From assembly GCF_036320965.1 (NCBI RefSeq), contig NC_092271.1:16795529-16859528 (forward strand): a stretch of 64,000 bases of DNA, given 5' to 3'. The notes under the pieces are model-generated. The model was not told where the DNA came from, searched no databases, and saw nothing but the letters and a program-made list of their open reading frames with translations. The stretch is from Panulirus ornatus. Taxonomy: Eukaryota > Arthropoda > Malacostraca > Decapoda > Palinuridae. Positions within the stretch are counted from its first letter, which is position 1; each line of letters starts with the position of its first letter. Positions 44,920-59,494 of the stretch are shown one piece after another. The translations under genes were made by a program, and so were the position numbers.

Positions 44920-45404
44920 CCTCTTTATTCATCATTCATCACCCTCAAAGAGTATTCATTACGTATTTCCCTGTTATTTGTCTATCGTCTGTATTGGATA
45001 TTCTCTTATCTTTTTCTGCTCATCCTCTCCCCTCATTTCCTTCTTAATATCCGGGTCTTTTGCCCCTCTACCTTTGGTGCCCTTGTCTCCACGGTACCTT
45101 TGTGCTCCCCATCGTCAATCATTCTTTTCCCTCGTTTCGGTTATTAATAATCGTTCGACATCTGTTATGAATTTCCGTCTTTTTCCTTGTCCACGTATGA
45201 ACGTTCCTCTCTCTCTCGCTCTCTCTCTCTCTCGTCACCATCAGCCATCTCAAGGGTGACGTAAGCATCAGCGTCACCTACGCGATCTTCTTCCCGCCTC
45301 TCCGGGGCCAAACCCGCTCCCTATCCTTCCTTCCTCCTCATCCACAATAACTTACCCCTCACCAATCAATCCTCATCTTCCCTCCCCATCTTCACGTCCT
45401 GCCA
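44920..45404. other. Pyrimidine-rich, no gene
   Basis: CT-rich with short (TC)n near 45206-45232. No coding signal recognised. Confidence 0.5.
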
Positions 45405-45525
45405 CCTGCCCTCAACACCCCCCCGTCTTCAGTACCCCGCCACCTGCCCTCAACACCCCCTGTCTTCAGTACCCCGCCACCTGCCCTCAACACCCCCTCG
45501 TCTTCAGTACCCAGCCACCTGCCCT
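45405..45525. repeat. 40-bp minisatellite, three units
   Basis: The unit is GCCACCTGCCCTCAACACCC plus CCTCGTCTTCAGTACCCC. Confidence 0.93.
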
Positions 45526-46480
45526 TTTGCTAACAGCCCGCGGGCAGGTGATGGCTGCTCCGGGGTCCCCGTTGTAAACAAGTTGGTCGTGTTTTTCCCT
45601 CCGCCCAGGGGCGACGTCCTCCTCCTCCTCTCCCCCACACCATGGCAAAATCTAAATGGACCTCGTCTGTCTGCGACCCAAAACACCCTAAGATGGCGTG
45701 GCGAGTGGTCCTCGCGGGAGGCATTGAGCACTGAACACACAAGATTCTTTTCTCCCATCCATGTTGGCCCCTGGGGACCCTTAGAATAAAGGCGAGTTTA
45801 TCGGGCGAGCGTAAAAAGCGCATGATAGGAGGCCCTGAAGATTTCTCTCCGAGGGAAGATGAATCGCGCGTTAGGAGAAATTCCTGGGAGTTCCGCGACC
45901 CACACCGCTGAATGAGAGGCAATTTAAAGGACCATTTGGAGTGATAGCTGATGCGGTGAAGACATCAACATCCCAGTGTACGGAGGCATTTGCATACTGA
46001 CGTAAAACGACGGTGGGTTAAGCATATGCATATACGAGTCGAGGAGTAAATCTGTATCTTCAGCAACATTTTTTATGAGGGAGAAATGTTATCTATCACA
46101 GGATAAAACCGAGATGGATGCGTTGTTCTTCCCTCTGCACGAGCGAGGGGAGGAAGGGACGTTAAACCTGTTATGTGGGTCAATGGTTGTCAGAACGAAT
46201 GGCTTCTATGCATCTGATTCGTACGTTAGATATTTCACGTATCACCTTTAGACCTTCAATTTGTCTACCTTTTATGGGAATCGAGATATAATGAAGATCT
46301 CATTCATTAGCGGAAACATGAAAAGGCAAGATTACCTTCATATAGCATAGGAGGAAACAGAAGAAAATATGAAAAAATGGTAGTTAAGAATGGTTTGCCG
46401 AGGTCAACCAATTCGTGTGGAATGTTGCAGACTTTGTGACATTATTGACGATGGTGTGTTTAGTAGTGAGGCAGTCCATT
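45526..46480. other. No gene recognised
   Basis: GC-richer to about 45900, then AT-rich. A minus-strand frame of 130 codons has no domain I recognise. Confidence 0.45.
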
Positions 46481-46482
46481 CA

Positions 46483-46715
46483 TGTAGGCGGTGCCTGTCG
46501 GTCCTTCTGAGTGTGACCAGTGTGCGGGTCGTGCCTGGCGAACCCCTCTGAGTGTGTCTAGTGGGGTTGGTGCCTGCCGAACTCTCCTTGAGTGGTGTCG
46601 AGTATGGGGCTGTCGCCTGTCCGACCCTCTGAGTGTATCTAGTGGGGTTGGTGCCTGCCGAACTCTCTCTGAGTAGTGTCGAGTATGGGGTTATCGCCTG
46701 TCCAACCCTCTGGGA
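46483..46715. repeat. 52-bp repeat in about 104-bp dimers
   Basis: Two monomer types alternate: TCTAGTGGGGTTGGTGCCTG CCGAACTCTC, and GTCGAGTATGGGGYTRTCGC CTGTCCRACCCTCTG. Confidence 0.9.
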
Positions 46716-47100
46716 CCCTTTGAGTGATCGTTGCCCCACCTGTGACAAAGGAAGAATGCTGCCACATCCTGTGGTGTGGCCAGGAGAGAGAGAGAAAAAA
46801 AAAGACGGCAACTTTCAGTGCTGGCACCAATAACTGCTGGGGTGAAAGAAAAAAAAAAGAGAAGAGAAAAAATAAAAGAAAAAAGATACAACAATAACAG
46901 CGTCATCCATTGTATCGTTACAACAACAATGGTCGAAGTAATAACATCGACCACAGAGAAAAAAAAAGAAGAAAAATACACATGACAACAATAAAGCAAT
47001 AAGGGCGACAACAACAATGTGTTACAACAGAAAGAGGAAGAATCTCGTTACGAGCAACAACTAGACCCATCATTCTTATCAATTTTCTAAACGAAAGCAA
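46716..47100. other. A-rich segment, no gene
   Basis: Several A8-A9 runs within GAAAAAAAAAG contexts. Confidence 0.5.
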
Positions 47101-47830
47101 CAAAAGACATCATTTTTTTTTTTCCAAACTAAAGCAGCAAAAAAAACCACTTTTTTCCAAACTAAAGCAACATAAACCATCGTTTTTTTTTTTTTCCCGA
47201 ATGAAAGCATCAGAATCCATCATTTTTCGTCATTTTTCATAAGCTAAAGCGACAGAACCATCATATCCATCACTTTCCAAAACTAAAGCAACAGAAACCA
47301 TCATTTTCACAAAAGTTACAGAAACCATCGTTTTCACAAAAGTTGCAGAAACCATCGTTTTCACAAAAGTTACAGAAACCATCATTTTCACAAAAGTTAC
47401 AGAAACCATCATTTTTCCTAACTAAAGCAACAGAAACTATAATTTTCTCAAAACAAAGGCAGCAGACACCATCATCTTCTCTGACTAAAGCAACAGAAAC
47501 CATCATCTTCCCCAACTAAGCAACAGAAACCATCATTTTCTCAAACAAAAGTAACAGAAACCATCATTGTCACAAACTCAAGCAACAGAGACCATCATTT
47601 TCTCAAACAAAAGTAACAGACACCATCATTGTCACAAACTCAAGCAACAGAGACGTAACAGACACCATCATTGTCACAAACTCAAGCAATAGAGACCATC
47701 ATTTTCTCAAACAAAAGTAACAGAAACCATCATTGTCACAAACTCAAGCAACAGAGACCATCATTTTCTCAAACCAATGTAACAGAAACCATCATCTTCC
47801 CCAACTAAAGCAACAGACACCATCACATTC
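47101..47830. repeat. 26- to 30-bp A-rich minisatellite, about 26 units
   Basis: The unit is close to CTAAAGCAACAGAAACCATC plus ATTTTC. Subfamilies cluster locally: CAAAAGTTACAG at 47308-47402, and CAAACAAAAGTAACAG and TGTCACAAACTCAAGCAA at 47540-47790. The left edge is rich in T-runs. Confidence 0.93.
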
Positions 47831-48215
47831 ATAATCTCTATGTTTAGAACACACACAAAAAAAAAATATACAAAACAATTCACGATAGATCAGGGTTGGT
47901 TCGTACAAGGAAGGGATCAAGTAACCATAAGGATAGAGTCAATAAGAAAGCTAAATACGAACCTACGTCATGAGTAGCAACAGTATTACGTAAAACAGAA
48001 CAACGGTAACTGTTAACATCCCGTTTCCCCTGAAGTTATGTGTAAGGAGGGATTGGGGGTTGGGGGGGTGGTGTGACGCAAGTGCCCGTGTGGGTGGGTG
48101 TGTTTGCGTTTTTCTATTACTTGTTTCGCTGAATTACCCGAATTCAGGAGCCGTTCCTTTATTCCTTTAACGAAGCCGCTGAGAATACATGCTTTTGCAT
48201 GCCTGTGCCTCGCTG

Positions 48216-48216
<1 letters not shown>
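47831..48216. other. No recognisable feature
   Basis: Unique sequence. Confidence 0.5.

Positions 48217-48282
<66 letters not shown>
48217..48282. repeat. (CA)n microsatellite
   Basis: About 33 units. Confidence 0.97.
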
Positions 48283-48285
<3 letters not shown>

Positions 48286-48407
48286 TCGAAGGTACGATAT
48301 TGCCCTTCAAAGGACAGGCCCGTTAATCAACGGAGAATCTCACCAGAAGTAACTGACGCATCGCCAGGATCACCAAAGAGCGGGATCATCAACAGAGAAG
48401 CATCAAT

Positions 48408-48410
<3 letters not shown>

Positions 48411-48500
<90 letters not shown>
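48411..48500. repeat. (GA)n microsatellite
   Basis: About 45 units. Confidence 0.98.
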
Positions 48501-48503
<3 letters not shown>

Positions 48504-48594
48504 AACTGAGCCAACACTGCCAGCTCTTAACAGCAACAAAGACACCAGAAACAAGGACAGCATCATCAACCAGAGGGGCAAACAAGACATCAAC

Positions 48595-48848
48595 GGCATG
48601 AACGAGCAGTCTTCAAAGACATCAACAGCATCAACGAGCCGCCTTCAAACACCTCGACGGCATCAACGAGCTGTCTTCAAAGACATCAACGGCATCAACG
48701 ACCCGTCTTCAAAGACATCAACGGCATCAACGAGCAGTCTTCAAAGACATCAACGGCATCAACGAGCCGCCTTCAAAGACCTCGACGGCATCAACGAGCC
48801 GTCTTCAAAGACATCAACGGCATCAACGAGCTGTCTTCAAAGACGTTA
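48595..48848. repeat. 32-bp minisatellite, eight units
   Basis: The unit is CTTCAAAGACATCAACGGCA plus TCAACGAGCAGT. Because 32 is not a multiple of three the 83-codon ORF cycles through three peptide versions every 96 bp. Confidence 0.95.
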
Positions 48849-49131
48849 GCTTCATCAACCTGACATCAACAGTGACATCAATCTCCTAAAGTCCCAATCC
48901 GTCTGACGTACATCTCCTCCAAATCTAACGTCATCCCTACAACATTTAGAGGAGCCGACTCATCCTCCCATTCTCTCATTAGCTGAGAAAACGAGGCTTA
49001 ACGTGAGGGTTGGGTTTGTGTTCAACGAGGCAGCCAGGGTTCGTGGTCATTATAGCCAGATTACGTATATCTGAATTAATCCTACACGATGAATGGTGAT
49101 CACTGGTCCTATTGTCTCTGATATCTTGATT

Positions 49132-49135
<4 letters not shown>
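48849..49135. other. Unique spacer
   Basis: Nothing recognised. Confidence 0.5.

Positions 49136-49219
<84 letters not shown>
49136..49219. repeat. (CT)n microsatellite
   Basis: About 42 units. Confidence 0.98.
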
Positions 49220-49221
<2 letters not shown>

Positions 49222-49238
49222 AGACACGAACGCGTTCG

Positions 49239-49340
49239 AATTCAACGAAGATAGATCATTTTATTGGGAGGGGAGGGGCGGAGGTAAGGCGTAATTCAAC
49301 GAAGATAGATCATTTCTTTTTTTTTTGGGGTGGGAGGGGG
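49239..49340. repeat. 52-bp direct duplication
   Basis: ATTCAACGAAGATAGATCAT occurs at 49240 and 49292, each followed by a T-run and GGGAGGGG-like sequence. Confidence 0.85.
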
Positions 49341-50126
49341 CTGGTAAGGCAGTGGACTTGAACGAAGGAAGATTTATCTTTCTGGGTGGTTGAGAGTCGT
49401 CATGCAACACCAGAGCAGTACAGTGATGACGCTTGTCGTCCATATGCCCAACAAGGGAGCACGAACAGAAGGCGAAGCCAGCATCGAAAATCTGGGAGTC
49501 ATCAGATATGATAATCATCAACATTTTTCAAGTGCATTGTGAGAAGCCATCTCTACAGAACAGGTGGTATGATAATGAGATCTTTCTAATAATACGAGAG
49601 ACAATTGATGGGAGATGTTTAATGGATGTAAATGAAGCATACTCGAATACGCTGGTTCAGTCTGGCCAAACAGCCAAAGAAATGGATAGAAACAATAACG
49701 AGAATACAGAAGCTTTTCACGAAGTCGAGGGAAAAAGATCTAGACTTGACAGCTGAGATGCGAAAGGTGTATGGTAATGTATACATGACAACAAACTGAA
49801 GAGAGACAAAGAAAGATATCGTGAATTGAAAAGCTTCTCAGTAAACAAGAAACAGTGGTCAAAAATGCGAAATTTACCAAGGAATATAAGATTAAGATAT
49901 CAAACAAACACAGACCAGAGTCCAGCAAGAAACCAAGAAAATGTACTCATGTCTAAGACGAAAATGATCATAGTTTGGTCGAGGAGTTTCTGGCTGTAAA
50001 GGAGTCCATTATTACCCTGCTACTGAATGTAACGCAGCCTTGAAGCTACAAGACCGCATTAAAGGCGTCCCGGGATTATATACATATATATACATATTCC
50101 CTCAAAGGCCCAGTCCTCTGTTCTTA
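49341..50126. other. No gene recognised
   Basis: A 107-codon plus frame (49433-49756) is not low-complexity (it includes IWESSDMIIINIFQVHCEKP) but matches no family I can name. No initiation, splice or conservation evidence is available. Confidence 0.4.
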
Positions 50127-50176
50127 ACGCTACCTTGCTAACGCGGGAAATGGCGAATAGTATTAAAGAAAAAGAA

Positions 50177-51884
<1,708 letters not shown>

Positions 51885-52085
51885 ACAGATTACAAAATAC
51901 AATAATAGAAACCCGATATAAATGCAAAATACAATATAAAGCCCCCATAAAATACAAAATACAGTAATAAAAGCCTCATAAAATGCAAAATTCAATAATA
52001 AAAACCCTTAAAATACAAACTACAATGATAAAAACTCCATGAAATACAAAATACCATAATAAAACCTCCATAAAATTAGAGAATT
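51885..52085. repeat. A-rich 35-bp minisatellite, about six units
   Basis: The unit is close to AAATACAAAATACAATAATA plus AAAACCCCCAT. Confidence 0.88.
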
Positions 52086-52406
52086 AAGGTGATTAAACAT
52101 AGGCACAAAATTCACACATTTCCTTGAACATAGGAAAAACAAGGACAATAGATAAATCCCACAATAACAAAAAAAACAAAAAATAAAGAAATTGTGGAGA
52201 CCCTATTTTTGTTCTGTTTTTGAAGAGGGAGGAGCAATATGTAGCGCGAACGATGGTGATAATCATATCAAGAATAATCGACTTATTTCCCCCATAAGCT
52301 CCCAGAGGCTGCGCTTCAACCTGATTGTCTCCCGAGTCAGAAAGATTCGTCATTCTTATTATATCGCTCAAAACGCATCGGGAAAATTGGCCATCTTCCT
52401 TCCTGG

Positions 52407-52407
<1 letters not shown>

Positions 52408-52485
<78 letters not shown>
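52408..52485. repeat. (CT)n microsatellite
   Basis: About 38 units. Confidence 0.98.
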
Positions 52486-52486
<1 letters not shown>

Positions 52487-53105
52487 CCCACGTGCAATTA
52501 CCTTTTCCTCTTATTGGTACAGTTACAATTTCTTTCCTCTCTTTCTTTTCCTTTCTCTTTCTCTCTCTCTGTATCTCTCTCTTTCTCCCCTTTCCCTTCT
52601 ACCCTTTGTTTATTGCTTTCTCCCTTTCTCTCGTATCACCTATAATTATTTTCCTTCATTTTCTTCCTTTTGTCACTCTCATCTGCTTTGTCTCTTATCA
52701 CAACCATTTCTTCCTTAATCTGTGCTGCACCTCAACCCTCCACCTGCAGGTCACTTCCACTCACCCTTACCACCTACCCTACTCCATCTCTCTGTCCACT
52801 CTCCCCACCTCTCCCACTCTCACTTCAGCTCTCCTCAACCCTACGCAAATCCCCAAGTCTGTCTCCCTCACACAACCTTCGTCTAACTCCCTCATGAGAA
52901 CCCCTTTCTCACACTCGTCATGTCTTACTCTCCTGCCATCTACTGTTTTCAGTTTCAATTTCCTCCTGCTCCTCCTGCTCCTCCTCCTTTATCTCCTCCT
53001 CCTCTACTTCCCCGGTCCTTTCATCCTTTTCCCCTCCTCTTCCTCCTCCACCATCCCACTCCTGCTCCTCCTTCTCCTCATCCTCCTCCTCTCCCTCAGT
53101 TGGCG
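52486..53105. other. Long pyrimidine-rich tract (TTTC, CCT, TCC)
   Basis: Strong strand asymmetry for about 600 bp. TCC/TGC triplets dominate from 52965 to 53095. The plus frame of 305 codons is Ser/Leu/Pro-rich and repeat-derived. Confidence 0.75.
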
Positions 53106-53780
53106 GTGATGTCTTCAATGAGCGTCTCCATCAGGGGGCTTCGCCACACCCCTTACCTTACACCAGTAGGTGACGGCGATGGGTGGTCTTCCCACTCCAT
53201 CAGGGACCATTTCCGTCTCGGTGTCGCTGCTACACACACACAAAAAAGAACCTAAACTCTCGAGTGAGAACAAGACATCAGCACCTCCTCCTGAGAGTGG
53301 TTCCCTCTCTCCTCTTCCTTCATTCTGAATGACCTCTGTTTGTTCTTTCAGTTTTTCCTTCGATCTATACATCTCATCCCTCATTCTCACCTTGAGCTCT
53401 TGTGTCATAGTTGTAATTACGTAATCTAAATGTACTCAAAATGACTTTTTTTCGTGCAAATTACATTGAATTCAATGAAAATATCTCCTTCCTTTGTGTG
53501 TATAAACAGATGAATAACATTTGTTGGAGTGAATGAATTATTTTTTCCCGTTTCATTTTTGGAGTGAATTAAATATTTCTTTTTTCGTTTCACTCATATC
53601 ATGCTATTCGTGGAAACCTTATAAAAATTGTTACGAATTTTAAGCAGTTTATGTATGAGAGTAAATGATGGTATGTAAGCTTGAAATAAATGTAGGAATT
53701 TATCAGGATTCAACAATGTTATGGCGTTTATTTCAGGATTTTATACTTGAGGCAATAACCAAGAAGAATTCTGGGACTCA
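53106..53780. other. No recognisable feature
   Basis: Mixed then AT-rich. A TTTTTTCGTTTCA-like motif is duplicated near 53545-53590. Confidence 0.5.
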
Positions 53781-54090
53781 GGGAGAATACTTGGTCATAC
53801 CAGGGAGAGAGAGAGAGTCAGGGAGGAGGATACGTGGTATGGTTATATCAAAATAGACTCAGGGAGAATATGTGGTATGCTCATACCCAGGTATGAGACT
53901 AAGGGAGGATACGTGATGTGGTTATAAGGGAAAGTGAGACTCAGGGAGAACACATAGGGTTGTCATGCCCAAGTATGGCACTCAGGGAGAACACATGGTG
54001 TTGTCATGGCCAAGTATGGCACTCAGGGAGAACACATAGGGTTGTCATGCCCAGGTGTGAGACTTAGGGAGAACAACACATGGTCAGCCA
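53781..54090. repeat. 41-bp minisatellite, about seven units
   Basis: The unit is ACTCAGGGAGAACACATAGG plus GTTGTCATGCCCAAGTATGGC. Left units are more diverged. Confidence 0.92.
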
Positions 54091-54540
54091 TACCAGACTG
54101 GCTGAGAAAGAAATTTGTCACATTAGCTGTATGGAAATATTGCTCGTTATAATAGATGAGGCAGGACTCAAGTTTATTTCGAAGAGGAAGGGAGTCTGTC
54201 TGGAGGAGGAAGGGTGCATTAAACTATTATGCTCACGTGGTGAAGTATAGAACATCTTTCACTCCAACTGTATGCTACTGGAAACTTTCATGACCGAATT
54301 TAGATCATCAAGACCAGTAATCGTGAATGATGAATTAAACAGAGAAGTCGAGAAAAGTCATTGGAGATGTCTCTTCAAAGAGCTTAAGGAACAGGTTACT
54401 GAAAAGAATGTTTATCCTATCACTTCGTGACGTGGGTACGATAGCCAATATCTATAGCAGATGTGGAGGACAGTTAAGAATCTTTTTACGTAATGGGCCA
54501 TAGTACAAAGGGAATTGGCAAGGATATAATTACCCCTATG
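54091..54540. other. No recognisable feature
   Basis: Unique sequence. Confidence 0.5.
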
Positions 54541-54544
54541 TGAA

Positions 54545-55370
54545 ATGATCCACCAATATCCCCTCACAGCTGGTAGCATACACTAAACCTTTCACTCCAG
54601 ATGGTAGCATCTGCCATCTGTTTATGGCAGATGGTAACATTTACAAGTCTCTTCTTAAACATTGGCCACATCGACCATCATCCTACCATAGATGGTATTG
54701 CTCAGTGGCACCTTCTCACAGATGGTAGTCGCAGATGGTGATAGCAGCAGCTCCCTGCGCAGATATGAACACCAGTCATCTCTCTCCCACAGATGGCGAC
54801 AACACAGATAGTAACAGCGACCATCTTTCGCTCGCAAACTGTTACATGAGCTAACTACCTCTCACAGATGGTAAAACCAGTACTCATAATCACCCAGGTG
54901 GCAACACACACCAGTACCACTACCATCAATGGCCACCTGTCTACCAACTCCTTCCACCCACAGATGGTAAAACCCACTCCAATCATCCTCCTCTTCTCCA
55001 AGAGTGTGAACACAAAAACCCATAAATGGTGCCGAAATGCTTCCTTCTCCTTCCACAGATAGTCTCAGACACAGCCTTCCTATACCCAGATGAGAAACAT
55101 CCAACAATTTATTCGTCTCGTAAAGACTGTCTTACACCCACTCCCTCCGTCCTCCAATACCGTGCTCAACCACCATTTCCCCTTTCTATCACTGATGAAA
55201 AAATGCCTTTCCTACTTTCCCCTTCTTACCCATACCACGAACACCCACCATCTCTTCCCATTCTTACAGATGACTCCCTACATCCCTCCCCTCTTCCCTC
55301 TAATCCCTACACAGATGGCATTCATCACTGTCTTCCCCTAAGAGATAGCATGCACGTTGTCCTCTCATAG
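54545..55370. repeat. Degenerate field of splice-acceptor-like units
   Basis: At least ten copies of pyrimidine-rich runs ending in CACAGATGG or a close variant occur, for example near 54722, 54793, 54868, 54965, 55062, 55270 and 55315. The same junction, CCCACAG then ATGG, forms the real 3' splice site at 57396. Spacing is irregular, about 40-100 bp. Confidence 0.75.
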
Positions 55371-55703
<333 letters not shown>

Positions 55704-55778
55704 AGGAAACATAGATAACAATTCGAAAGGACTGAAAGTCGACGTCTGTAGAGATATGAACTTATTCCTTTACGTCAG

Positions 55779-55780
<2 letters not shown>

Positions 55781-55861
<81 letters not shown>

Positions 55862-55903
55862 TTTATGATAACATACGATTTGGCCATCAGGCAAGGGGGA
55901 CGC

Positions 55904-55999
<96 letters not shown>
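55781..55999. repeat. Two (GA)n arrays in the same orientation
   Basis: GA arrays at 55781-55858 and 55906-55999, 47 bp apart. Confidence 0.98.
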
Positions 56000-56002
<3 letters not shown>

Positions 56003-56815
56003 ACACGCCCCCCCAAGCGAGGACGTGAACATTAACCTGGAAACAGATCACTCTCAAGTCTTTGAGGGTGGGGGAGCGTCGTCCAGACGTCCTCGGAGCA
56101 TATCCTCTCCATTAACAACTTGCTACACTAATATCATTAGCGATGACGTGCCTTAATTTACCGTTATGAAATCCAAGACGCTGACTAGGAGGCAGCTTAA
56201 CCCAGTAACCTGTGCAATTAATTCCAATTCTCCCCTCATGCTTCGTGAGTCGGTAGGGGGAGGTTTCCGATCCTCCTGAAGATGTGGTCTAAGTGTGTCT
56301 CTAAATATTACATAAATAGGTCTTCCTCAGCTTGACATAACAACAGTGATTATGGACGGAGTAGAACACTAGAAACTTTCAATTGCTGCAATTGAAAGTG
56401 AGATTACCCTCCAAAACTAGAACCTCACCCAGACCCTTCTCCAAAACGGTCAGTTCTTTTCTTTTTTTTTGGCAAGTGCTCGCAAAAGAGAAGTCGTTCC
56501 TCGTTTTCTCTTTATTCTTTTTTTTTTATATATAAATCTTACGTTTTGGTCCAGTTGTTGGACCAGTTTCGTTCACAGAGGCAGGCACGCAGCGAGCTGT
56601 GCAGGTCAGATTTACACAAAGACAGTTGAGGGATGGCAGCATAGCTTCCTGTCTCTCTACCATGACTTGAAGACAGTGAGAAGGAAGAAGAAGAGGAGGA
56701 GGAGGATGACCCGTTCATTATCCTCTCTGTACAAAGAGGTAAACATATGGTCATACAGGGGAGGGAAGACACGATGAACGCTTGAGATCATCCGTCATAT
56801 TCTGTGATGGGTGGT
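56000..56815. other. No gene recognised
   Basis: Unique sequence. A 102-codon plus frame (56469-56777) has no domain I recognise. Confidence 0.45.
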
Positions 56816-57060
56816 AACACCCTTCACCCACATATGGCGTATGTTCCACGCCTCTCCTTCTATAAATTGTATATACACACCCGGTATATCAACCACCCTT
56901 CTCCTATAGATGGTATATCATCCACAACCCTTCTTCTACAGATGGTATATCACTCACCACCTTCTCACCGAGTGTATATCACCCACCATCTTGCTCTCAC
57001 AGACAGTATGTCTACCCAACAACCCACCACCTTCCTCCAGCAGATGGTATAAGACGCAGC
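56816..57060. repeat. Diverged acceptor-like units, 30-45 bp
   Basis: Units such as CTTCTTCTACAGATGGTATA and CCTCCAGCAGATGGTATAAG bridge the older field at 54.5 kb and the regular 32-bp array. Confidence 0.85.
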
Positions 57061-57380
57061 ATCTTCCTCCTACAGACAGTATGTGACCCACTATCTTCCT
57101 CCTACAGACAGTATATGACCCACTATCTTCCTCCAACAGACAGTATATGACCCACTATCTTCCTCCAACAGACAGTATATGACCCACTATCTTCCTCCTA
57201 CAGACAGTATGTGACCCACTATCTTCCTCCTACAGACAGTATATGACCCACTATCTTCCTCCTACAGACAGTATATGACCCACTATCTTCCTCCTACAGA
57301 CAGTATATGACCCACTATCTTCCTCCTACAGACAGTATGTGACCCACTATCTTCCTCCTACAGACAGTATGTGACCCATG
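57061..57380. repeat. 32-bp tandem array of splice-acceptor-like units, ten copies
   Basis: The unit is ATCTTCCTCCTACAGACAGT plus ATGTGACCCACT and starts at 57061, 57093, 57125 and so on to 57349. Each unit holds a pyrimidine tract and TACAG or AACAG. The next unit position, 57381, is the authentic acceptor of the KH exon (CTTCCTTCCCACAG). Confidence 0.97.
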
Positions 57381-57381
57381 A

Positions 57382-57396
57382 CCTTCCTTCCCACAG
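57382..57396 (+). promoter_or_regulatory. 3' splice site of the KH exon
   Basis: CCTTCCTTCCCACAG immediately precedes the open exon. The pyrimidine tract and CAG are canonical. Confidence 0.85.
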
Positions 57397-57524
57397 ATGG
57401 CCGTGGGGGCAGCGGGGGAACGGGTGCCGCGCGCCGTGGGGACCCTCGCTACCTGGACGTGATCAGGGAGCGGCCCATCCGAGTGACCGTCAAGGTCCTC
57501 GTCCCTGTCAGAGAACACCCCAAG
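57397..57524 (+). CDS. Internal exon of a KHDRBS/Sam68-like (kep1/qkr58E) STAR-family RNA-binding protein
   Basis: A 128-nt exon bounded by a canonical acceptor (CCCACAG, ends 57396) and donor (AAG then GTAAGT, begins 57525). The reading frame starts with the last two bases of a split codon, and the exon ends on a complete codon (phase 0). The peptide opens with a Gly/Arg-rich linker (GRGGSGGTGAARRGDPR) and then reads YLDVIRERPIRVTVKVLVPV and REHPK. In STAR proteins this is the first beta strand of the maxi-KH domain (V-L-(I/V)-P-V-(K/R)-x-(Y/H)-P-K), normally continued by FNFVGKLLGP containing the GxxG RNA-binding loop. That continuation must lie in the next exon, which I do not find before 64000. 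The QUA1 dimerisation exon is also outside the recognisable sequence. Family members are nuclear RNA-binding regulators of alternative splicing. The paralogue cannot be fixed from 42 codons; confidence in the family is high. Confidence 0.83.
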
Positions 57525-57530
57525 GTAAGT
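57522..57530 (+). promoter_or_regulatory. 5' splice site of the KH exon
   Basis: AAG then GTAAGT, a near-perfect donor directly after the codon for Lys in EHPK. Confidence 0.88.
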
Positions 57531-57571
57531 GGTTGAGGCTCCTATGTCCGGAGACTCATGAGGGATGACTT

Positions 57572-57790
57572 TCCGTTCCCCCGTCGTCAAAGAACAGCTC
57601 CCCCCTAGGGTGAGTGATGAGGAGGAGGGAAGGATGAGTTCTTGTTGGTCCCCCGTCGCAAGAGAACACTCCCAGGTAAGTAATGGAGACCACAAGAGAG
57701 GAGGACTCTTGAAAGATGGTCCTCCTGTAGGGATGGGTAGTAGAGGATGAGTTCTTAAGCAGATGATTCACTAAGGAGGAACTCTTAAAG
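57572..57790. repeat. Degenerate donor-like copies downstream of the exon
   Basis: Two segments resemble the exon end plus donor: CGTCAAAGAACAGCTCCCCC CTAGG then GTGAGT (GT at 57610), and CGCAAGAGAACACTCCCAG then GTAAGT (GT at 57676). A weaker third, TCCTCCTGTAGGGATGGGTA, follows. They correspond to CTGTCAGAGAACACCCCAAG in the real exon but are out of frame or shortened. Confidence 0.75.
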
Positions 57791-58767
<977 letters not shown>

Positions 58768-58950
58768 CCTCCTTCCTCGAGCATTACCTCCTGCTCTTTG
58801 CCTCTCGTCTATGTAGAACTTTCTCCCTGAAGTTTCAGCATAAAAGTGTCCTCAAGAGGTCGATGACTGATGGCGTTCCTAGATCGCATGTCCACATGTG
58901 TTTTGTGAGTGTGGGTTTGTGCCTTTGTGCCCTTGCTAGTGTACATTTAT

Positions 58951-58957
<7 letters not shown>

Positions 58958-58993
<36 letters not shown>
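58958..58993. repeat. (TG)n microsatellite
   Basis: About 18 TG units. Confidence 0.95.
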
Positions 58994-58996
<3 letters not shown>

Positions 58997-59490
58997 CCTG
59001 GCCACAAAATGATAATACGAAGATACCAATGACTCATCAGCTTGACCTTACGCAAAACTCAAAAATCTTAGAACAGATTAAATTCTTAAGATCATTCAAC
59101 CATACCACTCAAAGCCTTGGATTAATTAAAACTCTAATTAGGAATTAAAGGAAGGTGGGAGACTTAGTTAAGTTTTTTTTTTGGGGGATGTAATTAAAGA
59201 GAGACGGGTCCTCTTACCTTTAGTTACATCACAGACTTAATGAAGTTCGTTGTAAGATTCGTCGGCTTCAGGTGTTATGTGGCTATGGCGAAAGTCTCGT
59301 ATAGATCATCGTTACAGCGTATAAGCAACACCTTAACGTCTATTAGCGAATGATGTGTCGAAGTTGATATAATCAAGTTTATTTTACACACAAGAAGTAT
59401 GAATACATTTAGGGATCTGAATATACATATATATATTCAAGTGCATTCAAGTCCATATGGAAGGGTTTCTAAGGGACGTAAAATGTAGCC
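58994..59490. other. No recognisable feature
   Basis: AT-rich unique sequence. Confidence 0.5.
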
Positions 59491-59494
59491 TTTG

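Noticed and set aside
52192..53109. 305-codon plus-strand frame
   Set aside because: Most of it is (CT)n and pyrimidine-rich sequence giving Ser/Leu/Pro. No known domain.
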